A DNA stretch of 64,000 nucleotides from Caballeronia calidae (GTDB lineage: Bacteria; Pseudomonadota; Gammaproteobacteria; Burkholderiales; Burkholderiaceae). The notes beneath the pieces were generated by a model. It had not been told where the DNA came from. It did not search any database and saw only the letters and a list, made by a program, of their open reading frames with translations. Positions 44,129 through 53,814 of the stretch are shown here, in pieces; within the stretch, counting starts at the first letter, position 1; every line of letters begins with the position of its first letter. The position numbers and the translations under genes are program-made. The stretch lies in assembly GCF_900044055.2 (NCBI RefSeq), contig NZ_FCOX02000018.1:1-64000 (forward strand), read 5' to 3'.

Positions 44129-45475
44129 ATGAACATGCTTGCAACCGAAGCAAATTTCGACGGGCTGGTCGGCCCGACGCACAACTACGCGGGACTCTCG
44201 TTCGGCAACGTCGCGTCGCGCAGCAACGAGAAGTCGGTGGCCAATCCGAAGGCCGCCGCGAAGCAGGGCTTGCGCAAGATGAAGCAGCTCGCGGATCTCG
44301 GTTTTCAGCAGGGCGTGCTGCCGCCGCTCGAACGTCCGTCGGTCAGGCTGTTGCGCGATGTCGGCTTTTCCGGCGACGACGCCACGGTGATCGCCCGCGC
44401 CGCGCGCGAAGCGCCCGAGTTGCTCGCGGCGGCGAGCTCCGCATCGGCGATGTGGACCGCGAATGCCGCGACCGTGAGCCCGTCGGCGGATACGGAAGAC
44501 GGCCGCGTGCACTTCACGCCGGCGAATCTGGCCGCGAAGCTGCATCGCGCGATCGAGCATGGCGAAACGCGCCGCTCGCTCGCCGCGATCTTCGCCGATG
44601 AAGCGCGCTTTCGCATTCATCACGCATTGCCCGGCACGCCCGCGCTCGGCGACGAAGGCGCGGCGAACCATACGCGTTTCGCACGCGAGTACGGCGAGAA
44701 GGGTGTCGAGTTCTTCGTGTACGGACGCAGCGAGTACGGCCAGGGCCCGCAGCCGCAGCGTTATCCCGCGCGCCAGACGCTCGAAGCGAGCCGCGCGGTC
44801 GCGCGCCTGCACGGTCTTTCCGACGATGCCACCGTGTTCGCGCAGCAATCGCCTGATGTGATCGACGCCGGCGTGTTCCACAACGACGTGATCGCTGTCG
44901 GCAACCGCACGACGCTCTTTTGCCACGAGCGCGCGTTCCTCGATCAGCACAAGGTCTACGACGAACTGCGTGCGAAGCTCGACGCGCAGGGCACGCCGTT
45001 CACCGCGCTCGAAGTGCCGGCGAGCGAAGTGAGCGTGGAAGACGCGGTCTCGTCGTATCTCTTCAACAGCCAGTTGTTGTCGAGCGCGGACGGGCGGCAA
45101 GTGCTCGTCGTGCCGCAGGAGTGCCGCGAGAATCCGCGCGTGGCGGCGTATCTCGATTCGCTCGCGTCGCGCAAGACGCCGATCGACGAAGTGCTCGTCT
45201 TCGATCTGCGCGAGAGCATGAAGAACGGCGGCGGTCCGGCCTGTTTGCGTCTGCGCGTCGTGCTCAACGATGCCGAGCGCGCGGCGGTCAACCCGCGCGT
45301 GTGGATGAACGATGCGCTCTTCGCGCAACTCGATGCATGGATCGACAGGCACTATCGCGACCGCCTTGCGCCTGCCGATCTCGCCGATCCGAAGCTGCTC
45401 GCGGAATCGCGCGCCGCGCTCGACGAGCTGACGACTCTTCTCGGACTCGGTGCCGTCTATGACTTCCAGCGCTGA
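44129..45475 (+). CDS. astB: N-succinylarginine dihydrolase
   Basis: A 448-residue guanidine-modifying superfamily enzyme that hydrolyses succinylarginine to succinylornithine, CO2 and two ammonia. The catalytic triad positions fit Glu176 ([11 protein letters not shown]), His251 ([12 protein letters not shown]) and Cys372 ([14 protein letters not shown]). The N-terminus [20 protein letters not shown] is family-typical. ATG codons at 44129 and 44135 are both possible. The 3' end overlaps astE by 17 bp. Confidence 0.96.
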   Translation: MNMLATEANFDGLVGPTHNYAGLSFGNVASRSNEKSVANPKAAAKQGLRKMKQLADLGFQQGVLPPLERPSVRLLRDVGFSGDDATVIARAAREAPELLAAASSASAMWTANAATVSPSADTEDGRVHFTPANLAAKLHRAIEHGETRRSLAAIFADEARFRIHHALPGTPALGDEGAANHTRFAREYGEKGVEFFVYGRSEYGQGPQPQRYPARQTLEASRAVARLHGLSDDATVFAQQSPDVIDAGVFHNDVIAVGNRTTLFCHERAFLDQHKVYDELRAKLDAQGTPFTALEVPASEVSVEDAVSSYLFNSQLLSSADGRQVLVVPQECRENPRVAAYLDSLASRKTPIDEVLVFDLRESMKNGGGPACLRLRVVLNDAERAAVNPRVWMNDALFAQLDAWIDRHYRDRLAPADLADPKLLAESRAALDELTTLLGLGAVYDFQR

Positions 45476-46475
45476 TTCGTCCTTGCTCGAAGACTTTCTT
45501 GCTTTCACGCTGGCGGGCGAGCGTCCGGCGGCGGGTTCGGGGAACGCGGCATCGGGCGTGCGCTGGACATGGCGAGGCGCAGGCGTGCTGCTGCTCGAAC
45601 CCACGGCGCAGCCGACGCACAGCGTGCTCGCATCGGCGGGCGTGCATGGGGATGAAACCGCGCCCATCGAAATGTTGTCCGCACTGGTCGCGGATATCGC
45701 CAGCGGCCGCGCGCCGCTCACCGCGCGCATGCTCGTGATTCTCGGCAACGTCGATGCGATGCGCGCAGGCGCGCGCTATATCGACGACGATCTGAATCGC
45801 CTCTTCAGCGGCCGTCACGCGCGTTTCGAGACGAGCCGCGAGGCGCCGCGCGCGATCGAACTGGAAAACGCCGCGTTGGATTTCTTCGATGGCGCCGCGC
45901 ATCCGAAATGGCACATCGACATGCACACGGCGATTCGCGCCTCGGTGTTCGAGCAGTTCGCGTTGTTGCCGCACACGGGCGCGCCGCTCGCACGCGCGAT
46001 GTTCGACTGGCTGCGCGATGCGCGTCTGCAGGCGGTGCTGTTGCATCGCGAGAAGGGCAACACGTTCACGCACTTCACGGCGCAGGAAGCGGGCGCGCTC
46101 GCGTGCACGCTCGAACTCGGCAAGGTGCGGCCGTTCGGGCAGAACGATCTCGCGCGTTTTGCCGCATCGGATGCGGCGTTGCGTCGCCTGATCGCGGGCG
46201 AATCGGCACGAGAAAATGCGCCCTTGCGCGTGTTCACCGTCGTCGCGCAGATCGACAAGCACAGCGATCAGTTTGTGTTGAACGTCGCGAGCGATGTGCC
46301 GAATTTCACCGCGTTCTCCGTGGGCACCGAACTCGCGCGCGACGGCGATTATCGCTATCGCGTGTCGCACGATGAGGAGCGCATCGTGTTTCCGAATCCC
46401 AAGGTCAAGCCGGGACTGCGCGCGGGCCTGATGGTCGTCGACACGACCGAGGCGACGCTCGCATCGCTCGATTGA
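45459..46475 (+). CDS. astE: Succinylglutamate desuccinylase
   Basis: A 338-residue zinc carboxypeptidase-type hydrolase that releases glutamate and succinate, the last AST step. The zinc motif is HGDETAP (His63, Glu66), with a later His in [10 protein letters not shown] and the probable catalytic Glu in [15 protein letters not shown]. The ATG at 45459 is favoured over the GTG at 45450; both lie inside the end of astB. Confidence 0.94.
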   Translation: MTSSADSSLLEDFLAFTLAGERPAAGSGNAASGVRWTWRGAGVLLLEPTAQPTHSVLASAGVHGDETAPIEMLSALVADIASGRAPLTARMLVILGNVDAMRAGARYIDDDLNRLFSGRHARFETSREAPRAIELENAALDFFDGAAHPKWHIDMHTAIRASVFEQFALLPHTGAPLARAMFDWLRDARLQAVLLHREKGNTFTHFTAQEAGALACTLELGKVRPFGQNDLARFAASDAALRRLIAGESARENAPLRVFTVVAQIDKHSDQFVLNVASDVPNFTAFSVGTELARDGDYRYRVSHDEERIVFPNPKVKPGLRAGLMVVDTTEATLASLD

Positions 46476-46681
46476 ACCGCTCATCGGCTTGCCAGATCAG
46501 CTGCATCGTTCGCCCGGCGCGTTGCGGGTTCACGCGCGCTACAATCGCGCCCCGTGTCTGATGCGACGCATCAATCCACGCGTGCGGGTTTGAACGTGGA
46601 TTTTTGTGCCGCGATGCTTCATCGGCTGCGCGAGGCGGCATCAATACACAGGATTCGAACCGCAATGGAAGGAGATGGAAG

Positions 46682-47497
46682 TTGAAGAAATCGCATCTGA
46701 TCAGCCGCAAGCTCGCCGCGGTCGCGGCGCTGGGCGCAACCGTCGCCATGGGCGTCGTGGCGTTGAACGCGCAAGCGGCCGATAACATGAAGGAATTGCG
46801 CTTCGGCGTGGAAGCGTCGTATGCGCCGTTCGAGTCGAAGTCGCCGGCCGGCGAGCTGCAGGGCTTCGATATCGACATCGGCAATGCGGTGTGCGCGAAG
46901 CTGAAGATGAAGTGCGTGTGGGTCGAGAACTCGTTCGACGGCCTGATTCCCGCGTTGCAGGCGCGCAAGTTCGACGGCATCAACTCGGACATGACGATCA
47001 CCGACAAGCGCAAGCTCGCCATCGACTTCACCGATCCGATCTACACGATCCCCAATCAACTGGTCGCGAAGAAGGGCAGCACGATCCAGCCGACCGTCGA
47101 CGGTCTGAAGGGCAAACGCGTCGGCGTGCTGCAGGGCTCGATCCAGGAGACATACGCGAAGGCGAAGTGGGCGCCCGCGGGCATCGATGTGGAGTCGTAT
47201 CAGGCGCAGGACCAGGTCTATGCGGATCTGGCGTCGGGCCGTCTGGATGCGGCGTTCCAGGATGCCGAGGCGGCGTCGAAGGGCTTTCTGAAGCAGCCGC
47301 AGGGCGCGGGCTTCGCGTTCGCGGGGCCGGCTGTGTCGGATGACAAATTGCTCGGCTCGGGCGTGGGCTTCGGCGTGCGCAAGAACGACAAGGCGCTGAA
47401 GGAAGCGATGAATCGCGCGCTGAAGGAGCTGAAGGCCGATGGGACCATCGATCGCTTCGCGGCGAAGTATTTCGATGTGAAGGTGGTGTTGAAGTAA
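46682..47497 (+). CDS. Periplasmic basic amino acid-binding protein, HisJ/AotJ/ArgT type
   Basis: A 271-residue solute-binding protein. The signal peptide (LKKSHLISRKLAAVAALGAT, cleavage after NAQA) is followed by LRFGVEASYAPFESKSPAGE, GFDIDIGNAVCAKLKMKCVW, DGINSDMTITDKRKLAIDFT and DGLKGKRVGVLQGSIQETYA. Two Cys (VCAKLKMKC) match the disulfide of ArgT/HisJ. The start is a TTG at 46682, preceded by AAGGAG 7 bp upstream. It likely feeds the HisQMP transporter 9 kb upstream in the same module. Confidence 0.92.
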   Translation: MKKSHLISRKLAAVAALGATVAMGVVALNAQAADNMKELRFGVEASYAPFESKSPAGELQGFDIDIGNAVCAKLKMKCVWVENSFDGLIPALQARKFDGINSDMTITDKRKLAIDFTDPIYTIPNQLVAKKGSTIQPTVDGLKGKRVGVLQGSIQETYAKAKWAPAGIDVESYQAQDQVYADLASGRLDAAFQDAEAASKGFLKQPQGAGFAFAGPAVSDDKLLGSGVGFGVRKNDKALKEAMNRALKELKADGTIDRFAAKYFDVKVVLK

Positions 47498-47515
47498 GTC
47501 GGCGTGCTGAAAGCG

Positions 47516-47553
47516 AAAAAGCCCGCGCGGAGCGATTCCGTCGCGGGCTTTTT
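47516..47553. terminator. Bidirectional terminator closing the arginine module
   Basis: A perfect 12-bp stem, AAAAAGCCCGCG (47516-47527) with its complement (47542-47553), a 14-base loop and T/A runs on both sides. It separates the binding-protein gene (plus) from the HlyD-type gene (minus) and can stop both. Confidence 0.88.
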
Positions 47554-47575
47554 GCCATGAGGCGCGGCATGTCGC

Positions 47576-48439
47576 TCAACTCGACGGCGCAATCACCACC
47601 GTGCATGTCGTTCCCGCGCTCAGCAGCACGCCATCCGGCACCTCATCGATATGCACGCGCACCGGCACGCGCTGCGCGAGCCGCACCCAGTTGAACGTCG
47701 GGTTCACATCCGCGAGCAGTTCGCGGCTTTGCGGATTGTCGCGGTCATAGATGCCGCGCGAAATGCTCTCCACGTGCCCCTTCAACTCGCCGCCGCTCAT
47801 CAGGCGGACCGATGCCTTGTCGCCGATGCGCACGTGCGGCAGCTTCGTTTCCTCGAAGTAGCCATACACCCAGAACGAGTGACTATCGACGATCGCGAGC
47901 TTCGCCGCGCCCGCCGTCGCATAATCGCCGCGGAACACGTTCAGGTTCGTCACATAGCCATCGACGGGCGAGTACACCTTCGTGCGTTCGAGATTGAGCT
48001 TCGCGGCATCGAGCGCGGCCTGCGCCTGCTGCAACTGCGCTTCGGCGGTCGATGCGGTTTGCATCGCGTTCTCGCGCGCTTCCTTCGACACGACCTGACT
48101 GTCCATATCGGCGCGGCGCGCGGCATCCGCGCGGCGCATGCGCAGCTCGGCCGCGCGCGCCGCGACGTTCGCCTGCGCCTGCTCGACCGCGATCCGATAG
48201 TGCGACGGATCGATCTCCATCAGCAGATCGCCTTTCTTCACGAGCTGGTTGTCGCGCACCGGCAACTGCACGACCGCGCCCGACACGTCCGGCGCCACGT
48301 TCACGACATCCGCGCGTACGCGGCCATCGCGCGTCCACGGCTCGTCCATGTAATGCACCCACAGCGCGCGCCCGATGACGAGCGCGACCGCGAAGATGGC
48401 GATCGTCAAAACCAGGCCGATGATTTTCCTGAGAATCAT
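47576..48439 (-). CDS. HlyD-family membrane fusion protein (AaeA-like)
   Basis: A 287-residue periplasmic adaptor. The N-terminal helix (IIGLVLTIAIFAVALVIGRA) anchors it; the lipoyl motif is RVRADVVNVAPDVSGAVVQL; a long alpha-hairpin spans about 75-155 (AVEQAQANVAARAAELRMRR), followed by VYSPVDGYVTNLNVFRGDYA and FWVYGYFEETKLPHVRIGDK. With the FUSC pump and the outer-membrane lipoprotein it should form an efflux channel of the AaeAB type for aromatic acids. It is the last gene of the operon. Confidence 0.93.
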   Translation of the reverse strand: MILRKIIGLVLTIAIFAVALVIGRALWVHYMDEPWTRDGRVRADVVNVAPDVSGAVVQLPVRDNQLVKKGDLLMEIDPSHYRIAVEQAQANVAARAAELRMRRADAARRADMDSQVVSKEARENAMQTASTAEAQLQQAQAALDAAKLNLERTKVYSPVDGYVTNLNVFRGDYATAGAAKLAIVDSHSFWVYGYFEETKLPHVRIGDKASVRLMSGGELKGHVESISRGIYDRDNPQSRELLADVNPTFNWVRLAQRVPVRVHIDEVPDGVLLSAGTTCTVVIAPSS

Positions 48440-48475
48440 GATGCAACTCTTTTTCAGCTTGAATGAATGTGATGT

Positions 48476-48679
48476 TCAGCGATACGCGACGAGCCCGAGC
48501 GTGCCGCAGATGCACACGAGCAGGCTCGCGCGAAACAGCGCCGGATGCCAGACCACGCGATAGAGGCCGGTCATCGCGAGCACGCGGTCGACGATCCACG
48601 TGACCATCGCGCCCGCGATGAAGAGCAGGAGGATCGTCGGCACATAGGCTTCGAGGATCGCGACGTTACGCGGCAGCAT
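48476..48679 (-). CDS. DUF1656 small membrane protein (AaeX-like)
   Basis: 67 residues with two membrane helices (YVPTILLLFIAGAMVTWIVD and LFRASLLVCICGTLGLVAY) and the linker VLAMTGLYRVVWHPALF, which fits DUF1656. It is always found beside FUSC/AaeB and HlyD/AaeA genes. The ATG at 48679 lies 14 bp inside the end of the pump gene (overlap 48666-48679), pointing to coupled translation. Function unknown. Confidence 0.88.
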   Translation of the reverse strand: MLPRNVAILEAYVPTILLLFIAGAMVTWIVDRVLAMTGLYRVVWHPALFRASLLVCICGTLGLVAYR

Positions 48680-50858
48680 GGGGCGCTCCTTCGGGCGTGT
48701 GTTTGCGCACAGGCGCACATTGCGCGAACGGGGATTCGTGATCGAGCAGCGCCGTGCGAATGAAGTGCAGATGACTCGCGATGCGCTGCAGCCGATGCCT
48801 TTCCTCGCGCGGCGGATCGAGCCGCGCGAGCAGGGCTTGCGTGTCGGCGATCGCGCGTTCCGTCGATGCGAGCGCGAGGTCGAAACGCCGTGCCTTCGGC
48901 CGATCGAAAAGTCGCGCGACGGCATCGAGCGTCGCATCGACCGAGCGCCGCCACGGCATCGACGCGGCATGGTGCGGCTCGTTCGGCAACCCGGCGATCT
49001 CGCGCCGCAAGTCGATGACCGCATTGCCGAACTCGAGCACCGCGAAGAGCCATTGCAGCGCATCGCGTTGCAGATCCGGCCGGCCTTCGGCGAGCGCGTT
49101 GATCTGCGCGAGCAGATCGCGCGTGCGGCTTTCGAAGTGCGTCGTGAGACTGGCGAGCCGTCCGCGGCGCGCGCTCACCACTTCGCGTCGCAAGTCGCCG
49201 AGCAGCAGATTGCGCAGCCACGGCGCATCGGTGGGCAGCAGCACGGCGAAGGCGATCGTCGCGACGATCATCGACAGGACGAGCGCGAGCGCATCGTTCA
49301 TGAAGCCGGTCGGATCGTAGTGGACGAGATTGTCCGGCCCCGCGAGAAAGCAGAAGAAGATGCAAAAGCCGATGCCCACGCCCGCGAGCGCGCGCCGCGT
49401 GGTCAGATACGCGCCGAACATGAGCGCGGGCGCGAGCGCGGCGCACATCATCGCGAAGCCGTCGATATGCGGAAACACGCCGAACACCACGATCATGCCG
49501 GCGATCGCGGCGAGCGTCGTGCCGATCGCCATCTGCGCGGACATCAGCGCCGGGCGCGGCGAAGAGGACGCGAGCGCGCACACGGCCGCCGCGTTGAGGA
49601 CCATCGTGCCGCCGCTCGGCCACGCCGTCTCGATCCAGAACGCGGAGAGAATGAACATCACGACCGCGCCGCGCAAGCCGGAGATCGCCGCCGCGAGCAT
49701 GTTGGTCTTCGGCACGTAGCGCGCGATCCAGTGCTCGCGCTCGTGCGACGGCGATGTCAGCGACGCATAGGTTTCGGCGTACGCGAGCATGTCGTCGACG
49801 AAGCGGTAGAGTAGTTCGGACGCGGTGTCGAACTCCAGTTGCGCGAAGTCGGGGTTCGCCTCGAGCGCGATGCGCGCCGCGCGCACGCGCTTCGGCAGCG
49901 CCGCCTTGTACTCGCGCAATTGCGCGGCGGCGTGCGCGGCGTCGGCGGCGTTTCGCACCGGCTCGCCCGATACGGAAAAGAGCGGCGGCACTTCGCGAAA
50001 GAACGGTTCGAGCGCGGCGATCGTCGTCGCCGACGCATTCTCGCGCAGCCGGTTCATCAACTGATGCAGCGCGTGAAAGCGCGTCGACGCGCTCATGAAT
50101 TCGCTGTTCAGACGCGCGAGCCGTCCGCCGCGCATGCGCGATTCGGGATTCTCGAACACGGCGACACTGCGCGCGGCCTCGAAGCCGACGATGTCCGACA
50201 CGAACGCGAGATTGGTCCGCTCGATCTGCGCGCGCTCCATGTTGCCCGACAGCGCGCGGCACACGTAATCGACGAACTGCGAGAAGCGGCGGCGCACGGT
50301 GGTGCGAACCTGCTCGCCCGCATGCTGCGGAAAGATGAGCGCGCTGACCGCGCCGGAGCACACGATGCCGAGCGTCACTTCGCCGACTCGCGTGAGCGCG
50401 GACAGATACGCGCCGTCCGGATGCTGCGCCGCCGGAATGCCGATCAGCGCGGCGGTGTAGCCCGCGAGCACGAAGCCGTACGAACGGAAGTTGCGATTGC
50501 GCGCCGCGCCCGCCGTGCAGACGCCCACCCAAAGGGCAGTCGCCGAGAGGAACAGCACCGGCTGCTGCGAGAACAGGCTGATGAACACCATCATCACGAC
50601 GAGGCCGACCATCGTTCCGCAGAAACGATAGAAGCTCTTCGCGAGCACCATGCCGCTTTGCGGCTGCATCACGACGAACACGGTGGTCATCGCGGTGCGC
50701 GGCTGCTGCATGTCGAGGCGCATCGCGATCCAGAGCGACAGAAGCGCCGCGAGCACGGCCTTGAAGATGTAGACCCACGCGAGGCCGTCGGTGCGCGCCC
50801 AGTCGAGCAAGGCATGCCTGAGCGACGGGCGTTCGATGAAAGTAGCGGGCGTGGACAT
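48666..50858 (-). CDS. FUSC family efflux pump (AaeB-like)
   Basis: A 730-residue inner-membrane protein with two sets of membrane helices (about 25-190 and 375-530) separated by a cytoplasmic region, as in the FUSC/AaeB family. The first set has AWVYIFKAVLAALLSLWIAM, TTVFVVMQPQSGMVLAKSFY and MMVFISLFSQQPVLFLSA; the second GLRGAVVMFILSAFWIETAW. AaeB exports hydroxylated aromatic carboxylic acids. The ATG at 50858 follows the OMF stop by two bases. Confidence 0.93.
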   Translation of the reverse strand: MSTPATFIERPSLRHALLDWARTDGLAWVYIFKAVLAALLSLWIAMRLDMQQPRTAMTTVFVVMQPQSGMVLAKSFYRFCGTMVGLVVMMVFISLFSQQPVLFLSATALWVGVCTAGAARNRNFRSYGFVLAGYTAALIGIPAAQHPDGAYLSALTRVGEVTLGIVCSGAVSALIFPQHAGEQVRTTVRRRFSQFVDYVCRALSGNMERAQIERTNLAFVSDIVGFEAARSVAVFENPESRMRGGRLARLNSEFMSASTRFHALHQLMNRLRENASATTIAALEPFFREVPPLFSVSGEPVRNAADAAHAAAQLREYKAALPKRVRAARIALEANPDFAQLEFDTASELLYRFVDDMLAYAETYASLTSPSHEREHWIARYVPKTNMLAAAISGLRGAVVMFILSAFWIETAWPSGGTMVLNAAAVCALASSSPRPALMSAQMAIGTTLAAIAGMIVVFGVFPHIDGFAMMCAALAPALMFGAYLTTRRALAGVGIGFCIFFCFLAGPDNLVHYDPTGFMNDALALVLSMIVATIAFAVLLPTDAPWLRNLLLGDLRREVVSARRGRLASLTTHFESRTRDLLAQINALAEGRPDLQRDALQWLFAVLEFGNAVIDLRREIAGLPNEPHHAASMPWRRSVDATLDAVARLFDRPKARRFDLALASTERAIADTQALLARLDPPREERHRLQRIASHLHFIRTALLDHESPFAQCAPVRKHTPEGAPHAAA

Positions 50859-50860
50859 GC

Positions 50861-52375
50861 TCAGTCTCCCTTCGCTTTCGCGAACGGCCCGATGTGCTTC
50901 GACGGCGCGAGCGCGGTCTGTTCCGGCCCGTTCGACGGATCGTCGATGCCGCCGCCGAGCGCCGACGTGAGCGTGGCGTAAGACGCGAGCCGTTGCGCGC
51001 GCACGCGCGCCTGTCCGTCCTGCGCCTTGAGCAACTGCGCTTGCGCAATGAGCACGTTCAGATAATCGGTGAGACCGCGCCTGTAGCCTTCGTTCGCGAG
51101 ATCGTAGCTCTTGCGCGCGGCGGCGACCGAGCGGTCGGACGCTTCGAGCTGCGTGTCGAGCGAATGCACGCGCACGACCTGATCGGCGATGTCCTTGAGC
51201 GCCGCGACGAGCGTCGCGTTGTAGTGATCGACGGCCTGATCGTATTGCGCCGATGCCGCGCCGAGCTGCGCGCGCAGACGGCCGCCTTCGAAGATCGGCA
51301 GCGAGATCGCCGGGCCGAAGCTGTAGCCCGATGCCTTGCTGGTCAGAAAGCTCAGCAGCGCGCCGCCCGCGAAAGCCTGCGTGAGCGAGGCCGCGAGATT
51401 GATGTTCGGATAGAAACCGGCCTTCGCGACATCGATGCCGCGCGCCTCTGCCGCCACCATCCAGCGCGCCGCGACGATATCCGGCCGATGACCGACGAGT
51501 TCCGCCGGCAGCGCGGAGGGCAGGGGCAGCGGCGTCGCGAGCGACAACTCCGGGCGCGTCAGCGCTTCGCCCGCGCCCGGACCTTCGCCCGCGAGCGCGG
51601 CCAGTCGATGGCGTGCGAGCTGGATCTCTTCCTTATAGACATCGACCTGACGCTCGTATTCGGGCAGTGGCGTTTCCGCCTGGCTCACTTCGAGCTGCGT
51701 GCCGAGGCCGCCCTTGAGGCGCCGTCTCGCGAGATCCGCGATGCGTTCCTGCTGCTGGAGCGTGTCTTGCGCGATATCGAGCAGCGCGAACGACTGCGAA
51801 AAGCCGATATACGCGCGCACGATATTCGTTTCCAGCTCGAGCTGGGCGGCGCGGGCATCGGCGGCGCGCACGTGGGCGACATCGAGCGCGCGCTCGGCGT
51901 TGTTGTCGTCGCGGCCCCAGAGGTCGAGGGTGTACGAGAGCGTGAGGCCGGCGGTGTTGTCCCAGGTCGTCGTGTCGGCGAACGGGCCGGGGCCGTAGAA
52001 ATCGTTGTTGGGCCAGTTCTTGCGCGAGACGCTCATCGCGCCGTTCACGTGCGGCAAAAGCTCGGAGCGCGCCACGCCCGCCTGCTGCTGCGCTTCGCGC
52101 ACGCGCGCCGCGGCCATGGCAAGCGTCGGGTTGCCGCTGGTCGCACGCGCGATCCAGGCGTCGAGTTGCGGGTCGCGATAGGCGCGCCACCATTGCTCGT
52201 CGGGCCACTGCGCGTCGGCATTGGCCGCGCGAATGGCGCTGCCGGCATCGAGCGTGGCGGCATCCTTGAGCGTATCCTGCGGCGCGATCTTGCCCGTGCT
52301 GGCGCACCCGGCAATTGTTAATATTGCTGTAAGAACCGCGGCTGAAGCAGTCTTACTGAATACTCGCCCTCGCAC
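50861..52375 (-). CDS. NodT-type outer-membrane efflux lipoprotein
   Basis: A 504-residue outer-membrane factor (TolC/OprM family). The lipoprotein signal peptide ends with LTIAGC, Cys at about residue 24. Two OEP repeats follow (about 60-260 and 280-480): WPDEQWWRAYRDPQLDAWIA, LSYTLDLWGRDDNNAERALD, HRPDIVAARWMVAAEARGID, SFGPAISLPIFEGGRLRAQL and GGIDDPSNGPEQ. The gene is the first of the efflux operon and is divergent from the LysR gene at 52544. Confidence 0.95.
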   Translation of the reverse strand: MRGRVFSKTASAAVLTAILTIAGCASTGKIAPQDTLKDAATLDAGSAIRAANADAQWPDEQWWRAYRDPQLDAWIARATSGNPTLAMAAARVREAQQQAGVARSELLPHVNGAMSVSRKNWPNNDFYGPGPFADTTTWDNTAGLTLSYTLDLWGRDDNNAERALDVAHVRAADARAAQLELETNIVRAYIGFSQSFALLDIAQDTLQQQERIADLARRRLKGGLGTQLEVSQAETPLPEYERQVDVYKEEIQLARHRLAALAGEGPGAGEALTRPELSLATPLPLPSALPAELVGHRPDIVAARWMVAAEARGIDVAKAGFYPNINLAASLTQAFAGGALLSFLTSKASGYSFGPAISLPIFEGGRLRAQLGAASAQYDQAVDHYNATLVAALKDIADQVVRVHSLDTQLEASDRSVAAARKSYDLANEGYRRGLTDYLNVLIAQAQLLKAQDGQARVRAQRLASYATLTSALGGGIDDPSNGPEQTALAPSKHIGPFAKAKGD

Positions 52376-52444
52376 GATTCACTCCCATATTCGAATTAGA
52401 TTCCAGGAAGTGATTATATTTTTGCGAAGATTGTCGAATAACCG

Positions 52445-52467
52445 GTAAGAATGCAAAGCATTCTTAC
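52445..52467. promoter_or_regulatory. Perfect 10-bp inverted repeat (likely operator) between the efflux operon and its LysR regulator
   Basis: GTAAGAATGC (52445-52454), AAA, GCATTCTTAC (52458-52467): a perfect palindrome in the AT-rich 168-bp divergent intergenic region. It lies 77-99 bp before the LysR start and 70 bp from the outer-membrane gene start. There is no terminator-type T run and no gene to terminate, so a protein-binding site is the best reading. The LysR product is the natural candidate. Confidence 0.55.
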
Positions 52468-52543
52468 GGATGATGTGATAATCGTCGTTGCCGATCGTGC
52501 AACAATTCTCTACACACATAGTTCTTGAAGTCGGGAAAACGCC

Positions 52544-53482
52544 ATGGACACGCTCCAAAACATGCGCGTATTCGTGCGGGTCGTCGAAGCGGGCAGCTTC
52601 ACCGCGGCCGCGCAGCATCTCAATACGACGACGGCTTACGCCTCGCGGGCCGTGTCGGACCTCGAAGCGCATCTGCGCACACGCTTGCTGAATCGCACGA
52701 CGCGGCGTATCGCGCTCACCGAGGCGGGCGAGCGCTATCTGCAGCGCTGCGAGCAGATCCTCGCCTATGTCGATCAGGCCGAAGCCGAGGCGAGCGACGC
52801 CCACGCGCGTCCGTCCGGCAAGCTGAAGGTCCATTCGATGACGAGCTTCGGCCAGCACTACATCGTGCCGATGATCTCGCGCTATCAACAGCGTCATCCG
52901 TCGGTGCAGGTCGATCTGACGCTCGCGCAGCGCGTGCCGGACCTGCTCGACGAAGGCTACGACGTGTCCGTCGTGCTCGCCTCCGATCTGCCGGATTCCG
53001 GGCTCGTCTCCGCGCGGCTCGGCTCGATCTTCAGCATCGCGTGCGCGTCGCCGGCGTATATCGAGAAGCACGGCGCGCCGCACGTGCTGTCCGATCTCGT
53101 GCGCCATACCTGCCTGCATCTGATGACGCCGGTGTTTCCGCCGGACCGCTGGGTCTTCGACGGCCCGAACGGTCAGGAGACGGTGAGCCTCGGCCCGTCG
53201 ACGTTCACGGTGAATGTCGCCGAGGCGATGGTCGCGGCGATCCGCGAGAGCATGGGCATCGGCGTGCTGCCGACATCGTCCGCGCTGCCGGGGCTGCGCG
53301 CGGGCACGCTCGTGCGCGTGCTGCCGCAATACACGATGCAGGAGCTCAACGTGTACGCGCTCTATCCGTCGCGCCAGTATCTCGATGCGAAAATCCGTAC
53401 ATGGGTGGAGTTTTTGCGCGAGGCGCTGCCCGATACGCTCGCCGCCGACGCCGAATCGCTGAAGGAATTCGTCGTCACCTGA
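52544..53482 (+). CDS. LysR family regulator divergent from the efflux operon (AaeR-like)
   Basis: A 312-residue LysR-type regulator. Helix-turn-helix at residues about 5-62 (MRVFVRVVEAGSFTAAAQHL, TTAYASRAVSDLEAHLRTRL); effector domain from about 90 (GKLKVHSMTSFGQHYIVPMI, EAMVAAIRESMGIGVLPTSS). In Escherichia coli the LysR protein AaeR activates aaeXAB with aromatic carboxylates such as p-hydroxybenzoate; the same arrangement here predicts the same function by analogy. ATG at 52544 after GGGAAAACGCC. Confidence 0.9.
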   Translation: MDTLQNMRVFVRVVEAGSFTAAAQHLNTTTAYASRAVSDLEAHLRTRLLNRTTRRIALTEAGERYLQRCEQILAYVDQAEAEASDAHARPSGKLKVHSMTSFGQHYIVPMISRYQQRHPSVQVDLTLAQRVPDLLDEGYDVSVVLASDLPDSGLVSARLGSIFSIACASPAYIEKHGAPHVLSDLVRHTCLHLMTPVFPPDRWVFDGPNGQETVSLGPSTFTVNVAEAMVAAIRESMGIGVLPTSSALPGLRAGTLVRVLPQYTMQELNVYALYPSRQYLDAKIRTWVEFLREALPDTLAADAESLKEFVVT

Positions 53483-53607
53483 AAACGTGTGCGCGTGCGC
53501 GTTCCGTTACGAAAAAAGTCGGGGCGCAACACTTGCTTACTCATGAATTGTCCGCAGCTTGCTATTTTCAGCACTGTTCAATCGCATTTTTTACCGGGAT
53601 AAGTCAA

Positions 53608-53796
53608 ATGAGTACGCCACTCCTGCTTGCACTCGCCGTGCTCCTGGTGCTGATCGCCGTTCCGGCGTCGCGCGATCTCTTCAACGCCATGCGCGCCCAG
53701 TCGGAACGCGACGCGAAGCGGCGTCTCGTGCCGGTGCGCATCGACGACGATCGCGACGCGCGCGCCCGCCGCATGCGCGATCCGTACGACCGCTGA
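53608..53796 (+). CDS. Small single-span membrane protein (62 residues)
   Basis: Starts MSTPLLLALAVLLVLIAVPA, a hydrophobic helix, then a very charged cytoplasmic-type tail (ERDAKRRLVPVRIDDDRDAR, RRMRDPYDR). The ATG at 53608 has only a weak GGGAT-type ribosome binding site. It could be a small membrane anchor or regulator. The frame is open for a long way upstream in shadow of LysR, so the evidence is mainly the N-terminal hydrophobic helix. Confidence 0.5.
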   Translation: MSTPLLLALAVLLVLIAVPASRDLFNAMRAQSERDAKRRLVPVRIDDDRDARARRMRDPYDR

Positions 53797-53814
53797 GCTT
53801 TCCTCCGACAGCGT

